A DNA stretch of 64,000 bases from assembly GCF_003112575.1 (NCBI RefSeq), contig NZ_BEWC01000007.1, positions 186,001 through 250,000 on the forward strand, read 5' to 3'. Source of the stretch: Streptomyces ardesiacus (lineage in GTDB: Bacteria; Actinomycetota; Actinomycetes; Streptomycetales; Streptomycetaceae). The notes under the pieces are model-generated. The model was not told the origin of the DNA, searched no databases, and saw only the letters and a program-made list of their open reading frames with translations. Every line of letters begins with the position of its first letter. Within the stretch, counting starts at the first letter, position 1. Shown here in pieces: positions 41,030-48,999 of this stretch. Position numbers and translations under genes: made by a program.

Positions 41030-42451
41030 ATGACCGCGCAGCCCGCGCCCCGACTGCCCCGTCTCCTCGAAGCCGTCCTGGGGGTGGCCGCCGACGCCGA
41101 TCCGCGCACCGTCCTGCGGCACGTCGTGGACGCCGCCGCCGAACTGACCGCCGCCCACGCGCTGCTGGTGGTCACGGGCTCCGGCGCGGACGGCCCCGCC
41201 GAGTTCCGCGCCCCGGCCGCGGAGCCGGTGCCGCAGACGGCGCCGACGCTGCGGGTGCCGATCCGCGTCGGGGACGAGGAGTTCGGCGAACTGCGCCTCG
41301 CCGGGCGGCCCGGGGCGGATCCGTTCACCGTCGAGGACGAGCAACTGCTGCGGGTCCTGGCCACGCAGGCCGGGATCTCGGTCGGCAACGCCCGGCTGTA
41401 CGAGAGCGCCCGGCAGCGCGAGCGCTGGATCGAGGGCTCGGCGGCCGTCACCACCGCGCTGCTCACCGAGGAGGGCGCCGAGGACGCGCTGACCACGGTG
41501 GCCGAACGGGCCCGGCTGCTCGCCGACGCCTCCGCGGGCGTCATCCTGCACCCGACCGCCGAGGGCGGCATGGAGATCGTGACCGCCTCGACGCCCGAGG
41601 ACCCGGACGACATGCTCGGCGCCACCATCGCGCCGGGCAGCCCGGTCCTCGAACAGCTCCTGGGCGGCGAGCCCGTGTTCATCGACGACTCGGCGACCGA
41701 CCCGCGCATGACGACGCACGTGCGGCACCGGTTCGGGCCGAGCATGATGCTGCCCCTGCAGGCGGGCGGCCGGCTCATCGGCACGCTCGCCCTGCCCCGC
41801 CGGCGCGGCGGGCGCCCCTACACGGACCTGGAACGGCTGCTCGCGACGCAGTTCGCCTCGCAGGCGGCACTCGCCCTGGTCCTGGCCGACGCCCGGCGCG
41901 GCCGGGAACGGCTGGCGGTCTACGAGGACCGCGACCGCATCGCCCGCGACCTGCACGACCTGGTGGTGCAGCGGCTGTTCGCCACCGGCATGATGCTGGA
42001 GTCCACCCGGCGCCGCCCCGGCGCGGAGGACATCAGCGACCTCCTGGGCCGGGCGGTGGACGAACTGCGCTCCACGGTCCAGGACGTCCGCACGACCATC
42101 CTCGCGCTCCAGCAGCCCCCGGCAGAGCCCCCGACGGGCCTGCGCGGCCGGGTGCTGCGCGAGACCGCGTCCGCCGCCGCCCTGCTCGGCTTCCCGCCGT
42201 CCACGCACTTCCGGGGCCCCGTCGACACCCGGGTGGGCGACCGGGTCGCCGACCGCCTCCTCACCGCCCTCCGTGACGCCCTGGCGGCCGCGTCCGCCCG
42301 CCCGGGCGTCTCGCGTGTCGAGGTCACCGTCGAGACGCCCGCCACGCTGCCCGAGGGCCGGGGCGGGGTGCACCTGAGGGTCGTCGACGACGGCGAGCGC
42401 GCCGGAGGCGGGGGCCGGGGCACGACGGCCACCTGGTGGGCGCCGCTGTAG
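41030..42451 (+). CDS. GAF-domain histidine kinase homologue with degenerate ATPase domain
   Basis: 473 aa, no membrane segment. Two GAF domains (about 12-125 and 145-290) precede a HisKA_3 dimerisation domain with the phospho-acceptor His309 (DRIARDLHDLVVQRLF), as in DevS/DosS-type kinases. The catalytic domain is damaged. The N-box Asn is missing (ALRDALAAASARPGVSRV where ALxxALxNAxRHA is expected), and after DDG the chain jumps to the end, omitting the GLxNLRxRA block. ATP binding is therefore doubtful. No response regulator is adjacent. The protein may be a sensor or scaffold rather than a kinase. GAGACC lies upstream of the ATG. Confidence 0.87.
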   Translation: MTAQPAPRLPRLLEAVLGVAADADPRTVLRHVVDAAAELTAAHALLVVTGSGADGPAEFRAPAAEPVPQTAPTLRVPIRVGDEEFGELRLAGRPGADPFTVEDEQLLRVLATQAGISVGNARLYESARQRERWIEGSAAVTTALLTEEGAEDALTTVAERARLLADASAGVILHPTAEGGMEIVTASTPEDPDDMLGATIAPGSPVLEQLLGGEPVFIDDSATDPRMTTHVRHRFGPSMMLPLQAGGRLIGTLALPRRRGGRPYTDLERLLATQFASQAALALVLADARRGRERLAVYEDRDRIARDLHDLVVQRLFATGMMLESTRRRPGAEDISDLLGRAVDELRSTVQDVRTTILALQQPPAEPPTGLRGRVLRETASAAALLGFPPSTHFRGPVDTRVGDRVADRLLTALRDALAAASARPGVSRVEVTVETPATLPEGRGGVHLRVVDDGERAGGGGRGTTATWWAPL

Positions 42452-42519
42452 CGGAGGGTGGCGGTGCCCCGGACGGGGGTACCCGGCCCCCGACCCGCCC
42501 GGCAGGAGGAGGTATCACC

Positions 42520-42672
42520 ATGAGCGAGTCCACCCCGTCCCAGGCCGAGGGCGAACGCGACGACGAGCCGGACACGGCCGACCGCCCGGACCCGCCGCAC
42601 ACGACTCCGTCCCAGGCGGAGGGCGAACGCGACGACGAACCCGGCCCCGGCGACCGGCCGTCACCGCCTTGA
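42520..42672 (+). CDS. 50-residue acidic repeat peptide
   Basis: From the ATG at 42520 with a near-perfect AGGAGGAGG seven bases upstream; open frame before it has no ribosome site. It has two tandem copies of TPSQAEGERDDEP (residues 5-17 and 29-41) separated by TADRPDPPHT, and ends in DRPSPP. The protein is strongly acidic and disordered, with no signal peptide. Conserved small streptomycete proteins with SQAEGERD repeats are known to me only as hypothetical. It is likely co-transcribed with the kinase homologue, 68 bases upstream. Confidence 0.75.
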   Translation: MSESTPSQAEGERDDEPDTADRPDPPHTTPSQAEGERDDEPGPGDRPSPP

Positions 42673-42797
42673 CCTCCGAGGCGAGAGCCGGCGGACCCCA
42701 GGAGGCCGAGAAACCGAGAAGCCGAGTGTGCGCCCACCCGGCGGCGGAGGCCGGCGTGCCGCGCCGCAGGTGAAAACGTTCCTGCGCCAAAAAGGCC

Positions 42798-42874
42798 TGG
42801 TGGGGCGGGTGGGACTCGAACCCACGGCCGACGGATTATGAGTCCGCTGCTCTAACCGGCTGAGCTACCGCCCC
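42798..42874 (-). tRNA. tRNA with CAT anticodon (Met, possibly Ile2)
   Basis: Cloverleaf folds fully on the minus strand: acceptor GGGGCGG with CCGCCCC, D-loop AGCTCAGCCGGTTAGAGC, anticodon loop CTCATAA, T-arm GTTCGAGTC, discriminator A and an encoded CCA. A CAT anticodon can be elongator Met, or Ile2 after lysidine modification; sequence alone does not decide. Confidence 0.93.
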
Positions 42875-43061
42875 AATGCGGCGTGTCGCGTACACGTGTG
42901 CGCGCCGTCTGCCGCAGCATAGCCGCTCATACGATCTCCTGCCTCGGCTGGTCGGCTTCCGCGGCTGCCTTCATGACCTTGAGGACTCCGCAGCGTGCCG
43001 CATGGTTCCCGCGTCGCGAGGACACATGAAAAAGGACCCCGAAGGGCCCTCGTTCACCGCG

Positions 43062-43134
43062 CTCCCCCGACTGGACTCGAACCAGTAACCTGCCGGTTAA
43101 CAGCCGGCTGCTCTGCCAATTGAGCTACGGAGGA
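43062..43134 (-). tRNA. tRNA-Asn(GTT), copy 1
   Basis: Complete cloverleaf on the minus strand, acceptor TCCTCCG with CGGGGGA (one T-G pair), anticodon loop CTGTTAA, discriminator G, no encoded CCA. The body is identical to copy 2, six bases away on the genome. Confidence 0.95.
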
Positions 43135-43139
43135 CCGAG

Positions 43140-43212
43140 CTCCCCGGACTGGACTCGAACCAGTAACCTGCCGGTTAACAGCCGGCTGCTCTGCCAATTG
43201 AGCTACCGAGGA
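43140..43212 (-). tRNA. tRNA-Asn(GTT), copy 2
   Basis: Complete cloverleaf on the minus strand, acceptor TCCTCGG with CCGGGGA, anticodon GTT, discriminator G, no encoded CCA. It differs from copy 1 only in the acceptor stem, so the pair arose by tandem duplication. It is transcribed first. Confidence 0.95.
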
Positions 43213-43361
43213 AAGTCTCGTATCGCATCGAACGCGTCTGCCTGGGTATTCGCCAGGGGGCGCGCGCTCGCTGCGACACATACATTAGCGCAACCAGGGG
43301 GGTGCTCCGCCAATCGGTACTCCGCAGCACCCCGGAGCCAGTGAAGGGAAGGGTGGCCGTC

Positions 43362-43667
43362 ATGCGTTACCGGCTCACGTTCGTCGTCGGACTAGCGGTG
43401 GGTTACGTGCTCGGCACGAAGGCCGGGCGGGAGCGCTACGAGCAGTTGCGCAAGTCCGCGCAGCAGGTCGCGCAGAACCCGGCCGTGCGCAACACCGCGG
43501 AGTCCGCCGCCCAGCAGGGCAGGCACTTCGCGGACAAGGCGTACCACGTGGTGAGCGCCAAGGTCGGCGACCGGATGCCCGACTCGGTGGCCCACCGGGT
43601 CCGCTCGCTGCGGGAGCGCGGCACGAACGGCAGCGGTCCCGACGACTGGGGCACGAGCAACACCTGA
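43362..43667 (+). CDS. YtxH-like small membrane protein
   Basis: 101 aa from the ATG at 43362 (MRYRLTFVVGLAVGYVLGTK), with AAGGGAAGGG upstream; 20 earlier codons lack a ribosome site. It has one N-terminal transmembrane segment (about 5-19), the typical GTKAGRERYEQLRK block, and an amphipathic helical tail rich in Ala, Gln and Arg. Family members are abundant stress-related or envelope-associated proteins of unknown mechanism. Confidence 0.88.
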   Translation: MRYRLTFVVGLAVGYVLGTKAGRERYEQLRKSAQQVAQNPAVRNTAESAAQQGRHFADKAYHVVSAKVGDRMPDSVAHRVRSLRERGTNGSGPDDWGTSNT

Positions 43668-43715
43668 GCCCCCGGGCGGTACGGCCACCGCGGCCGGTGC
43701 GGCAGAATTTCGGGT

Positions 43716-45164
43716 ATGGGGATAGTCGCCGGGTTGGACAGTTCGCCCGATTTCACTCGTATCGTCGTCTGCGATTCGGACACGGGTGCCGTGCTGCGCC
43801 AGGGCTACGCGCCGCACCCGCAGGAGAGCCCCGAGGGCGGGGGCCGGCCCGCGGACGTGGATCCGCAGGCCTGGCTGCTGTCCCTCGGGGAGGCGGCCGG
43901 CGGCGGGCTCCTCGAAGGCGTGCAGGCGATCGGCGTGTCGGCGCAGGCCAACGCGGTCGTGCCGCTGGACACCCACGGCAACACGGTGCGCCCGGCCCTG
44001 GTCGGCGGCGACAAGCGCTCGCAGGTCGCGGCGGCCGACCTGATCGACGCGCTCGGCGGGCGCGAGGCGTGGGCGCAGGCCGTGGGCTCGGTGCCGCAGA
44101 CCGCGCAGCCGGTGACGAAGCTGCGCTGGCTGGCCCGGAGCGAGCCGGAGGCCGCCGCACGGACCGCCGTACTGCTCCAGGCCCACGACTGGCTGGTGTG
44201 GCAGTTGCTCGGGCGGCCGGTGCGGCGGACCACCGACCGGGGCGGCGCCTCGGGCACCGGGTACTGGTCGGCGGCGACCGGGGCCTACCGGCCCGACCTG
44301 GTCGAGCTGGCCCTCGGTCACCAGGTGGTGCTGCCCGAGGTGATCGGTCCGGCCGAGGCGGCCGGTACGACGCCGGAGGGGCTGCTGATCTCCGCCGGTA
44401 CCGGCGAGACCCAGGCCGCCGCGTTCGGGCTCGGCATCGGTCTGGGCGACGCGGTGGTGTCGCTGGGCGCCTCCGGTTCCGTGATGGCCGTGCACACCGA
44501 GCCGCTGGTCGACCAGTCCGGGATGATCACCGCGCTCGCCGACGCCACCGGCATGCACCTGCCGGTCGTCACCACCCTGAACGCCGTACGGGCCCTGCGC
44601 GGCACCGCCGAACTGCTCGGCGTGCCGGACCTGGAGAGCCTGTCCGAGCTGGCGATGAAGTCGACGCCCGGATCGCACGGCCTGGTGCTGCTCCCCTACC
44701 TGGAGGGCGAGCGGACGCCGAACCTGCCGCACACCGCCGGAACGCTCGCCGGGCTCAGGCGCGAGTCGATGAGGCCGGAGCACCTGGCGCGGGCGGCGTT
44801 CGAGGGCATGCTGTGCGGTCTCGCCGACGCCCTGGACGTGCTGCGCCTGCGCGGCGTGGACGTACGGCGGGTGTTCCTGCTCGGTGCGGCGGCCGAGCTG
44901 CCGGCCGTGCAGGCGGCGGCGCCCGCGCTGTTCGGGACGCAGGTCGTCGTGCCGCAGCCCGCGGACTACGCGGCGATCGGCGCGGCCCGGCAGGCGGCCT
45001 GGGCGCTCGGCGTCTCCCAGGGCGCGCTGGACCCGCGCACTCCCCCGGCCTGGCAGGGCGCGGTGGCGCAGGTCCTGGAGCCGGGCGAGGAACTGGCGGT
45101 GGGCCAGGCCGTGCGCCAGCAGTTCGTGTCGGTGCGCGAGCAGACGCACCCGGGAGCGCTGTGA
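43716..45164 (+). CDS. FGGY-family carbohydrate kinase with altered active-site motifs
   Basis: 482 aa. The overall layout resembles xylulokinase: an N-terminal domain with GVSAQANAVVPLDTHG and KLRWLARSEPE, and a C-terminal domain with SLGASGSVMAVHTEPL and GLVLLPYLEGERTPN. Two key spots differ: the first phosphate loop reads GLDSSPDFTRIVV instead of GxDxGTxxxK, and the catalytic-base block reads GTGETQAAAFG, with Glu where xylulokinase has Asp. Activity is uncertain; the Glu could still act as base. It stands between a YtxH-like gene and the ABC exporter. Confidence 0.85.
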   Translation: MGIVAGLDSSPDFTRIVVCDSDTGAVLRQGYAPHPQESPEGGGRPADVDPQAWLLSLGEAAGGGLLEGVQAIGVSAQANAVVPLDTHGNTVRPALVGGDKRSQVAAADLIDALGGREAWAQAVGSVPQTAQPVTKLRWLARSEPEAAARTAVLLQAHDWLVWQLLGRPVRRTTDRGGASGTGYWSAATGAYRPDLVELALGHQVVLPEVIGPAEAAGTTPEGLLISAGTGETQAAAFGLGIGLGDAVVSLGASGSVMAVHTEPLVDQSGMITALADATGMHLPVVTTLNAVRALRGTAELLGVPDLESLSELAMKSTPGSHGLVLLPYLEGERTPNLPHTAGTLAGLRRESMRPEHLARAAFEGMLCGLADALDVLRLRGVDVRRVFLLGAAAELPAVQAAAPALFGTQVVVPQPADYAAIGAARQAAWALGVSQGALDPRTPPAWQGAVAQVLEPGEELAVGQAVRQQFVSVREQTHPGAL

Positions 45165-45307
45165 CGCGTGGGTGCGCTGACCGCTCGTAGGCCGGAATTT
45201 GCCGCGCTCTTGGGTTAATCGGTTGAGGTAACGCGGGTGGAGTGTTCGACGATAGGGGCCAGGGGCAACCAACCGCGGCCCCTGTCGCCGACTCCGAGAG
45301 ACCCAGC

Positions 45308-47041
45308 GTGCTCATACGACTACTGCGGACCCGTCTGAGGCCGTACAAGAGACCCATCGCCCTGCTGGTGGCGCTGCAGTTCCTGCAGACCTGCGCCTCC
45401 CTCTACCTGCCGACCCTGAACGCGGACATCATCGACAACGGCGTCGTGAACGGGGACTCGGGCTACATCCTGCGCCACGGTGCCCTGATGATCGGCATCT
45501 CGCTGGCCCAGGTGGTCTGCAACATCGGTGCCGTCTTCTACGGCGCGCGCACCGCCGCCGCGCTGGGCCGGGACGTGCGCGGTGCCGTCTTCGACCGGGT
45601 GCAGTCCTTCTCGGCGCGCGAGGTGGGCCACTTCGGCGCGCCCTCGCTGATCACGCGGACCACCAACGACGTGCAGCAGGTCCAGATGCTGGCCCTGATG
45701 ACGTTCACCCTGATGGTGTCGGCGCCGATCATGTGCGTGGGCGGCATCGTGATGGCGCTCGGTCTGGACGTGCCGCTGTCCGGGGTGCTGCTCGGGGTCG
45801 TGCCGGTGCTGGCGGTCTGCGTGACGCTGATCGTGCGGAAGCTGCGCCCGCTGTTCCGGAGGATGCAGGTGCGCCTCGACACGGTGAACCGGGTGCTGCG
45901 CGAGCAGATCACCGGCAACCGCGTCATCCGCGCCTTCGTGCGCGACGAGTACGAGCAGCAGCGCTTCCGGAAGGCCAACACCGAGCTGACCGAGGTCGCC
46001 CTCGGCACCGGCAACCTGCTCGCGCTGATGTTCCCCGTGGTCATGACGGTGGTGAACCTGTCGTCCATCGCGGTGGTCTGGTTCGGCGCCCACCGCATCG
46101 ACAGCGGCGGGATGCAGATCGGCGACCTGACGGCGTTCCTCGCCTACCTCATGCAGATCGTCATGTCCGTGATGATGGCCACCTTCATGTTCATGATGGT
46201 GCCGCGCGCCGAGGTGTGCGCCGAGCGCATCCAGGAGGTCCTGGACACCGACAGCAGCGTCGTGCCGCCGGTGGCGCCGGTCACCGAGCTGCGCCGGCAC
46301 GGGCACCTGGAGATCCGGGAGGCGGGCTTCCGCTACCCCGGGGCCGAGGAGCCGGTGCTCCGGAACATCGGTCTGGTGGCGAAGCCGGGCGAGACGACCG
46401 CCGTCATCGGCTCGACCGGCAGCGGCAAGTCCACCCTGCTGGGCCTGGTCCCCCGCCTCTTCGACGCCACCGACGGGGAGGTCCTGGTCGACGGGGTGGA
46501 CGTGCGCACGGTCGACCCGAAGACGCTGGCCAAGGTGGTGAGCCTGGTGCCGCAGAAGCCGTACCTCTTCGCCGGAACCGTCGCGACCAACCTGCGCTAC
46601 GGCAATCCGGACGCCTCCGACGAGGAGCTGTGGCACGCGCTGGCGGTGGCGCAGGCCAAGGAGTTCGTCTCCGCGCTGGAGGGCGGGCTCGACGCGCCGA
46701 TCGCGCAGGGCGGCACCAACGTCTCCGGCGGCCAGCGCCAGCGGCTCGCCATCGCGCGCACGCTGGTCCAGCGCCCGGAGATCTACCTCTTCGACGACTC
46801 CTTCTCCGCCCTCGACTACGCCACCGACGCGGCGCTGCGGGCCGAGCTGGCCCGGGAGACCGCCGAGGCGACCGTGGTGATCGTGGCGCAGCGGGTGGCG
46901 ACCATCCGGGACGCGGACCGGATCGTCGTCCTGGACGAGGGACGGGTGGTCGGCGTGGGCCGGCACCACGAGCTGATGGCCGACAACGAGACCTACCGGG
47001 AGATCGTGCTCTCCCAGCTGACGGAAGCGGAGGCTGCCTGA
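45308..47041 (+). CDS. ABC exporter half-transporter, degenerate-site subunit
   Basis: 577 aa from a GTG at 45308 (VLIRLLRTRLRPYKRP); an in-frame GTG at 45242 would add 22 residues across a GC hairpin (45254-45283) and has no better ribosome site. Six transmembrane helices (about 20-300) precede the NBD: Walker A GSTGSGKSTLLG, canonical signature VSGGQRQRLAIARTL, and Walker B IYLFDDSFSALD with Asp where the catalytic Glu belongs. Such a defect is typical of one partner of heterodimeric exporters (TM287/288, BmrCD). The partner gene overlaps by one base. The substrate is unknown. Confidence 0.92.
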   Translation: MLIRLLRTRLRPYKRPIALLVALQFLQTCASLYLPTLNADIIDNGVVNGDSGYILRHGALMIGISLAQVVCNIGAVFYGARTAAALGRDVRGAVFDRVQSFSAREVGHFGAPSLITRTTNDVQQVQMLALMTFTLMVSAPIMCVGGIVMALGLDVPLSGVLLGVVPVLAVCVTLIVRKLRPLFRRMQVRLDTVNRVLREQITGNRVIRAFVRDEYEQQRFRKANTELTEVALGTGNLLALMFPVVMTVVNLSSIAVVWFGAHRIDSGGMQIGDLTAFLAYLMQIVMSVMMATFMFMMVPRAEVCAERIQEVLDTDSSVVPPVAPVTELRRHGHLEIREAGFRYPGAEEPVLRNIGLVAKPGETTAVIGSTGSGKSTLLGLVPRLFDATDGEVLVDGVDVRTVDPKTLAKVVSLVPQKPYLFAGTVATNLRYGNPDASDEELWHALAVAQAKEFVSALEGGLDAPIAQGGTNVSGGQRQRLAIARTLVQRPEIYLFDDSFSALDYATDAALRAELARETAEATVVIVAQRVATIRDADRIVVLDEGRVVGVGRHHELMADNETYREIVLSQLTEAEAA

Positions 47042-48969
47042 TGGCCGGTCCTGCGGGTCGCATGATGGCCGGGGGCGGCCCCGACCAGCGTTCGATGGAC
47101 TTCAAGGGGTCGAGCAAGCGGCTCGTCGCCCAGTTCCGTCCGGAGCGGGCGACGCTGTTCACGCTGCTGTCGTGCGTGGTCGTCAGCGTCGGCCTCAACG
47201 TGGTCGGGCCGAAGATCCTCGGCCGCGCCACCGACCTGGTCTTCGCGGGCATCGTCGGGCGGGACATGCCCTCCGGGGCCACGAAGGAACAGGTCCTGGC
47301 CGCGATGCGGGAGCGCGGTGACGGCAACGTCGCCGACATGCTCCGCAGCACGGACTTCACTCCGGGCCGGGGCATCGACTTCGGTGCGGTCGGCGAGGTG
47401 CTGCTGCTGGCGCTGGCGACGTTCGCGGTGGCCGGACTGCTGATGGCGGTGGCCACGCGCCTGGTGAACCGCGCGGTCAACCGGACGATGTTCCGGCTGC
47501 GCGAGGACGTGCAGACGAAGCTGTCCCGGCTGCCGCTGTCCTACTTCGACAAGCGTCAGCGCGGCGAGGTGCTCAGCCGCGCCACCAACGACATCGACAA
47601 CATCGGGCAGACGCTCCAGCAGTCGATGGGCCAGCTCATCAACTCGCTGCTCACCATCATCGGCGTGCTGGCGATGATGTTCTACGTCTCCTGGATCCTG
47701 GCGCTGGTCGCGCTGGTGACCGTGCCGCTGTCGTTCGTGGTGGCCACGCGGGTGGGCAAGCGGTCGCAGCCGCAGTTCGTGCAGCAGTGGCGCTCGACGG
47801 GGCAGCTCAACGCGCACATCGAGGAGATGTACACCGGGCACGCGCTGGTGAAGGTCTTCGGGCGGCAGGAGGAGTCGGCGCGGCAGTTCGCCGAGCACAA
47901 CGACGCGCTGTACGAGGCGGGGTTCAAGGCACAGTTCAACAGCGGGATCATGCAGCCGCTGATGATGTGCGTGTCCAACCTGAACTACGTGCTGGTCGCG
48001 GTGGTCGGCGGGCTGCGGGTGGCCTCGGGCCAGCTCTCCATCGGCGACGTGCAGGCCTTCATCCAGTACTCCCGGCAGTTCTCGATGCCGCTGACGCAGG
48101 TCGCGTCGATGGCGAACCTGGTGCAGTCGGGTGTGGCGTCGGCGGAGCGGATCTTCGAACTCCTCGACGCCGAGGAGCAGTCGGCGGACCCGATCCCGGG
48201 CGCCCGGCCCGAGGACCTGCGCGGGCGGGTGGAGCTGGAGCACGTCTCCTTCCGCTACGACCCCGACAAGCCGCTGATCGAGGACCTGTCGCTGAAGGTG
48301 GAGCCCGGTCACACGGTCGCCATCGTCGGCCCGACCGGGGCCGGCAAGACGACCCTGGTCAATCTGCTGATGCGGTTCTACGAGGTCTCCGGCGGGCGGA
48401 TCACGCTGGACGGCGTCGACATCGCGAAGATGTCCCGGGACGAACTGCGGGCCGGCATCGGCATGGTGCTCCAGGACACGTGGCTGTTCGGCGGCACCAT
48501 CGCGGAGAACATCGCGTACGGGGCCTCGCGGGACGTCACCCGCGGGGAGATCGAGGAGGCCGCGCGGGCCGCGCACGCCGACCGGTTCGTACGGACGCTG
48601 CCCGACGGCTACGACACGGTGATCGACGACGAGGGCACGGGCGTGAGCGCGGGTGAGAAGCAGCTGATCACCATCGCGCGGGCGTTCCTGTCCGACCCGG
48701 TGATCCTCGTGCTCGACGAGGCGACGTCGTCCGTCGACACGCGGACGGAGGTGCTGATCCAGAAGGCGATGGCGAAGCTCGCGCACGGGCGGACGTCGTT
48801 CGTGATCGCGCACCGGCTGTCGACGATCCGGGACGCGGACACGATTCTCGTGATGGAGGACGGGGCGATCGTGGAGCAGGGGGCGCACTCCGAGCTGCTC
48901 GGTGCGGGTGGGGCCTATGCGCGGCTGTACAAGGCCCAGTTCGCGCAGGCGGTGGCCGAGGTGGGGTGA
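47041..48969 (+). CDS. ABC exporter half-transporter, catalytic subunit
   Basis: 642 aa, ATG at 47041 overlapping the previous stop as TGATG. A long N-terminal region with an extra segment (about 74-110) between helices 1 and 2 faces outward. The NBD has Walker A GPTGAGKTTLVN, intact Walker B ILVLDEATSSVD, but a non-canonical signature VSAGEKQL. Combined with the partner's good signature and bad Walker B, this makes exactly one functional ATP site per heterodimer. The gene converges with hrdA, 30 bases away. Confidence 0.94.
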   Translation: MAGPAGRMMAGGGPDQRSMDFKGSSKRLVAQFRPERATLFTLLSCVVVSVGLNVVGPKILGRATDLVFAGIVGRDMPSGATKEQVLAAMRERGDGNVADMLRSTDFTPGRGIDFGAVGEVLLLALATFAVAGLLMAVATRLVNRAVNRTMFRLREDVQTKLSRLPLSYFDKRQRGEVLSRATNDIDNIGQTLQQSMGQLINSLLTIIGVLAMMFYVSWILALVALVTVPLSFVVATRVGKRSQPQFVQQWRSTGQLNAHIEEMYTGHALVKVFGRQEESARQFAEHNDALYEAGFKAQFNSGIMQPLMMCVSNLNYVLVAVVGGLRVASGQLSIGDVQAFIQYSRQFSMPLTQVASMANLVQSGVASAERIFELLDAEEQSADPIPGARPEDLRGRVELEHVSFRYDPDKPLIEDLSLKVEPGHTVAIVGPTGAGKTTLVNLLMRFYEVSGGRITLDGVDIAKMSRDELRAGIGMVLQDTWLFGGTIAENIAYGASRDVTRGEIEEAARAAHADRFVRTLPDGYDTVIDDEGTGVSAGEKQLITIARAFLSDPVILVLDEATSSVDTRTEVLIQKAMAKLAHGRTSFVIAHRLSTIRDADTILVMEDGAIVEQGAHSELLGAGGAYARLYKAQFAQAVAEVG

Positions 48970-48999
48970 CCGGGTGCCCGGCGGCGGGGGTGCCGGGGA

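Noticed and set aside
42798..43212. tRNA cluster as an integration site for a mobile element
   Set aside because: No integrase, excisionase, replication gene or repeated attachment core nearby; the duplicate Asn sequence is a second complete tRNA gene.
43054..43363. Short open frames over the tRNA-Asn genes
   Set aside because: They translate tRNA sequence, which explains their internal repeats.
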